From assembly GCA_021325315.1 (NCBI GenBank), contig JAJPHK010000162.1, positions 1-54,443 of the forward strand: DNA of 54,443 bases, given 5' to 3'. Origin of the DNA: Alphaproteobacteria bacterium (GTDB lineage: Bacteria > Pseudomonadota > Alphaproteobacteria > Rhizobiales > Xanthobacteraceae). Shown one piece after another: positions 52,385 through 54,443 of the stretch (position 1 is the stretch's first letter; each line of letters begins with the position of its first letter). A program made the translations under genes and the position numbers. A model generated the notes under the pieces. That model had not been told where the DNA came from, did no database searches, and worked only from the letters and a program-made list of their open reading frames with translations.

Positions 52385-52786
52385 TCAGACAGCCCCTTCG
52401 TCCAGATCCGTATCCAGAATCGCCATCTGGAACGAGAACGACTTGCCGTTATCTTCCAAAAACAGCACCGCGATGAACTCCTCGCCGATAAAGACCTCGG
52501 CGGAGTCTTTTTTCTTCGGCCGCGCCATCACCTTGATGTCCGGATGGCCGAGGAGCTTGCGCAAAAACGCCGCCGACTTCTGCAAATCGGTTTCCGGCAC
52601 GTTGATCTGCAGGTTGTAGGAGCGGTCGCCGTCTTCGGTATCGAGCGTCAGAATCCCCTGCTGCTCCCCGCCGATATAAAACTCGGCCATGTCCGGCCGC
52701 TGGGCGCGGGGCAAAAGACGGATTTCCGGATTGCGGAACAGGCGGCGCAAATAATTCTGAACCTGATCGAGTTCGCTTTTTTCCAC
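52385..52786 (-). CDS. Internally duplicated DUF3126 protein
   Basis: The 133-residue protein contains two similar units. Residues about 5-65 read LDQVQNYLRRLFRNPEIRLLPRA, AEFYIGGEQQGILTLDTEDG; residues about 68-130 read LQKSAAFLRKLLGHPDIKVMARP, AEVFIGEEFIAVLFLEDNG. Shared positions include FLR/YLR, the NPxI/HPDI turn, R before a linker, AExxIG and D/E-DxG. Members of DUF3126 are normally single-unit proteins of about 70 residues; a fused duplicate here means the two halves may form one folded pair. Function unknown. It lies directly upstream of cysE in many relatives. Confidence 0.85.
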   Translation of the reverse strand: MEKSELDQVQNYLRRLFRNPEIRLLPRAQRPDMAEFYIGGEQQGILTLDTEDGDRSYNLQINVPETDLQKSAAFLRKLLGHPDIKVMARPKKKDSAEVFIGEEFIAVLFLEDNGKSFSFQMAILDTDLDEGAV

Positions 52787-52873
52787 GCGCCGACTCCGTC
52801 TTGTTTGGGGAACAAGCGCTACACCTAACCGCGCCGGGGCGGCGCGGGCAAGCCGGAATTTACAGTTATTGAA

Positions 52874-53707
52874 TCAAATGCCTTCGCCGGAGAACGGCGA
52901 TTCGAACATCTGGTCCATGGTGTGCGCGGGCGAGCCTTCGCACGGCGCAGTGCCGACAACGCGCGCCGGGATGCCTGCGACCGTCGTGCGCGGGGGCACG
53001 GGCTTCAGCACCACCGAGCCCGACGCCACGCGCGAGCACTCGCCGATCTCGATATTGCCGAGCACCTTCGCGCCCGCGCCGATCAGCACGCCGCGGCGGA
53101 TTTTCGGGTGGCGGTCGCCCCGCTCCTTGCCGGTGCCGCCGAGGGTCACGCCTTGCAACAGCGAAACGTCGTCCTCGACAACGGCAGTCGCGCCAATCAC
53201 GACGCCGGTGCCGTGATCGATAAACACGCCGCGGCCGATTCTCGTTTGCGGATTGATGTCGACGCCGAACACGGAAGAAGCGCGGCTTTGCAGGTAGAGC
53301 GCGAAATCCTTGCGGCCGTTGTTCCAGAGATAATGCGAAAGGCGATGCGTCTGCAGCGCGTGGAAGCCCTTGAAGTACAAAATCGGCTCGATATAGCGCG
53401 TGGTCGCCGGGTCGCGATCGGTGACGGCCGTGATATCGGCGCGCATCATCGCGCCAAGCGAAGAAGGCTCCGCTTCGATCAGCTCGTGATACGCTTCGCG
53501 AATGATGCTCGCGGGCAAATCCGGATGATCGAGGCGACCCGCGACGCGATACGCCACCGCGCTTTCGAGGCGGTCGTGATTGAGGACGGTCGCGAAAATG
53601 AAAGTCGCGAGCTCCGGCGAGCTCTTGGTGATGGCTTCCGCCTCTTCACGCACGCGCGCCCAGACGGGATCGACCGTGCGGATAGGCTGAACATGGGTTT
53701 TCGCCAT
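52874..53707 (-). CDS. cysE: Serine O-acetyltransferase
   Basis: CysE makes O-acetylserine for cysteine synthesis. From ATG 53707 (GGGAGAGAGCACC before it) the protein has 277 residues. The N-terminal helical domain (VDPVWARVREEAEAITKSSPELATFI) precedes the hexapeptide beta-helix: DINPQTRIGRGVFIDHGTGVVIGATAVVEDDVSLLQGVTLGGTGK, then IRRGVLIGAGAKVLGNIEIGE. The catalytic Asp and His (FIDHG) and the substrate Arg are present. An in-frame ATG at 53776 adds 23 residues and is less likely. Confidence 0.96.
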   Translation of the reverse strand: MAKTHVQPIRTVDPVWARVREEAEAITKSSPELATFIFATVLNHDRLESAVAYRVAGRLDHPDLPASIIREAYHELIEAEPSSLGAMMRADITAVTDRDPATTRYIEPILYFKGFHALQTHRLSHYLWNNGRKDFALYLQSRASSVFGVDINPQTRIGRGVFIDHGTGVVIGATAVVEDDVSLLQGVTLGGTGKERGDRHPKIRRGVLIGAGAKVLGNIEIGECSRVASGSVVLKPVPPRTTVAGIPARVVGTAPCEGSPAHTMDQMFESPFSGEGI

Positions 53708-53924
53708 GGTGCTCTCTCCCGAGCCTGAATGATCGTTTTCGGCTTCTAGCGCGAAAGGCATGAAGAATCCACGCATGGCTGATCTGCTTGAATCAAGGCT
53801 TTAACCAAGCGGAAAGCGTGAAATGTCGCGGCTTCGTTCCTTCTCAAAGGGCTTTCATTCCGCCGTCTAAAGACTCTGTGCGTGAAGGGAACCGCTCGAG
53901 TGATTCAAAAGATTCAAATTTTCG

Positions 53925-54443
53925 TTACGGCCGCTTTTCCAAAAAGCCGATGACGCCTTCCTTGAAAGCTCGGTCGCCCACGGCGGTCATGTGGTTGCGA
54001 TGAGGAATTTCGATGTATTCGCATCCCGGTATGATGCGCGCGATCTCGGCGGCGGGCCCGGCGATGTCGCCGTCGTCCCCGCCCCGCACGATCAGCATCG
54101 GCACGCGAATAGAAGCGAGTTCCTCCTTCTTGAACTCAACGTGCAACCCATCCATGCAGGCGATCAACGCCTTCAGATCCGACTTGGTCTGCTCCGCAAA
54201 CACCCGAAATTGTTTCGCCACCGGATCGGAAATTGCATTCGCGCTTTCCGCCTTGAGCGCCTCGATGATCTGCAGCCGCCGCCCCGGACCGGTAATGATC
54301 GACGCGCCGATGCCGCCCAGGCTCGCGGAGCGAATACGGTCGGGATGACGAAACGCGAGATACATCCCGATCCGCCCGCCCATCGAGTAGCCGAGATAGT
54401 CAACGCGGCCGAGCTTCAGGTGGTCGAGGAGCGCCAGCGTATC
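53925..54443 (-). CDS. Alpha/beta-hydrolase, N-terminus cut off by the right edge
   Basis: The frame runs from the window edge to a TAA at 53925. The visible 172 residues start DTLALLDHLKLGRVDYLGYSMGG, with the nucleophile elbow GYSMGG, and continue with GMYLAFRHPDRIRS. The acid residue lies in VRGGDDGDIAGP and the final His in IPHRNHMTAV, so the catalytic triad is complete. Esterase, lipase or haloalkane-type activity cannot be separated. The N-terminal strands lie beyond the window. Confidence 0.9.
   Translation of the reverse strand, partial: DTLALLDHLKLGRVDYLGYSMGGRIGMYLAFRHPDRIRSASLGGIGASIITGPGRRLQIIEALKAESANAISDPVAKQFRVFAEQTKSDLKALIACMDGLHVEFKKEELASIRVPMLIVRGGDDGDIAGPAAEIARIIPGCEYIEIPHRNHMTAVGDRAFKEGVIGFLEKRP

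Overview
The window looks like a chromosomal segment of a GC-rich alphaproteobacterium of the order Hyphomicrobiales (Rhizobiales), most likely near Bradyrhizobiaceae/Xanthobacteraceae. The evidence is: Omp25/31-type barrel proteins, DUF1236, DUF2336, DUF3126 and PAS_5 families, a transglutaminase-like cysteine proteinase, tandem PilZ proteins, an Irr-type iron box candidate, and two kinds of short palindromic repeat typical of that group. The genus is not determined. No integrase, transposase, phage gene or CRISPR array was seen.

Layout. 1-2200: cut-off exported protein, an acyl-CoA dehydrogenase homologue lacking both usual catalytic glutamates, a small PilZ protein. 2217-10338: an accessory surface-polymer/peptide-modification island. 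It holds a capsule-type glycosyltransferase, an SDR, then a tightly coupled PqqD-like / HprK-like kinase / GT2 / GT4 operon, a convergent second GT4, and a 646-residue nucleotidyltransferase carrying two tandem beta-sandwich-like repeats. 10463-10537: tRNA-Thr(UGU). 11072-15761: an ABC importer operon ending in a tartrate/malate-type dehydrogenase, with a divergent GntR regulator and a clear palindromic operator. 15768-20171: MFS/spermidine-synthase-like protein, Arg-rich DUF1236 protein, Tat-exported metallo-beta-lactamase-fold hydrolase. 20235-22357: iron-uptake operon (outer-membrane protein, cupredoxin, FTR1 permease).

22620-29750 is a B12/one-carbon block: metF-metH on the minus strand, and divergently a cobalamin riboswitch driving a BtuB-type receptor. 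29866-34458: cutA, NAD kinase, a response regulator with an HPt partner, a DUF2336 protein, a lytic transglycosylase. 34566-38544: MaoC hydratase, CitE-like lyase, flavin reductase, nitroreductase, exported protein, and a 46-residue lipoprotein too short for routine calling. 38578-47981: thrS, TAXI binding protein, Sel1 protein, yidD, NifU-like protein, folE, hisI, patatin, CBS protein, rhomboid. 48202-54443: PAS_5 protein, double PilZ protein, LapG-like cysteine proteinase, porin-like protein, gamma-carbonic anhydrase, DUF6949-like membrane protein, an internally duplicated DUF3126 protein, cysE and a cut-off alpha/beta hydrolase.

The most unusual part is 3041-10338. It combines an RRE-like PqqD protein, an HPr-kinase-like protein and an NTP_transf_5 nucleotidyltransferase, the accessory enzymes known from some lasso-peptide clusters (PadeK/PadeN type). 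Here they come with glycosyltransferases and without any cyclase, B2 protease or separate precursor. The PqqD-like protein itself ends in a leader-peptide-like tail, which makes it a candidate substrate.
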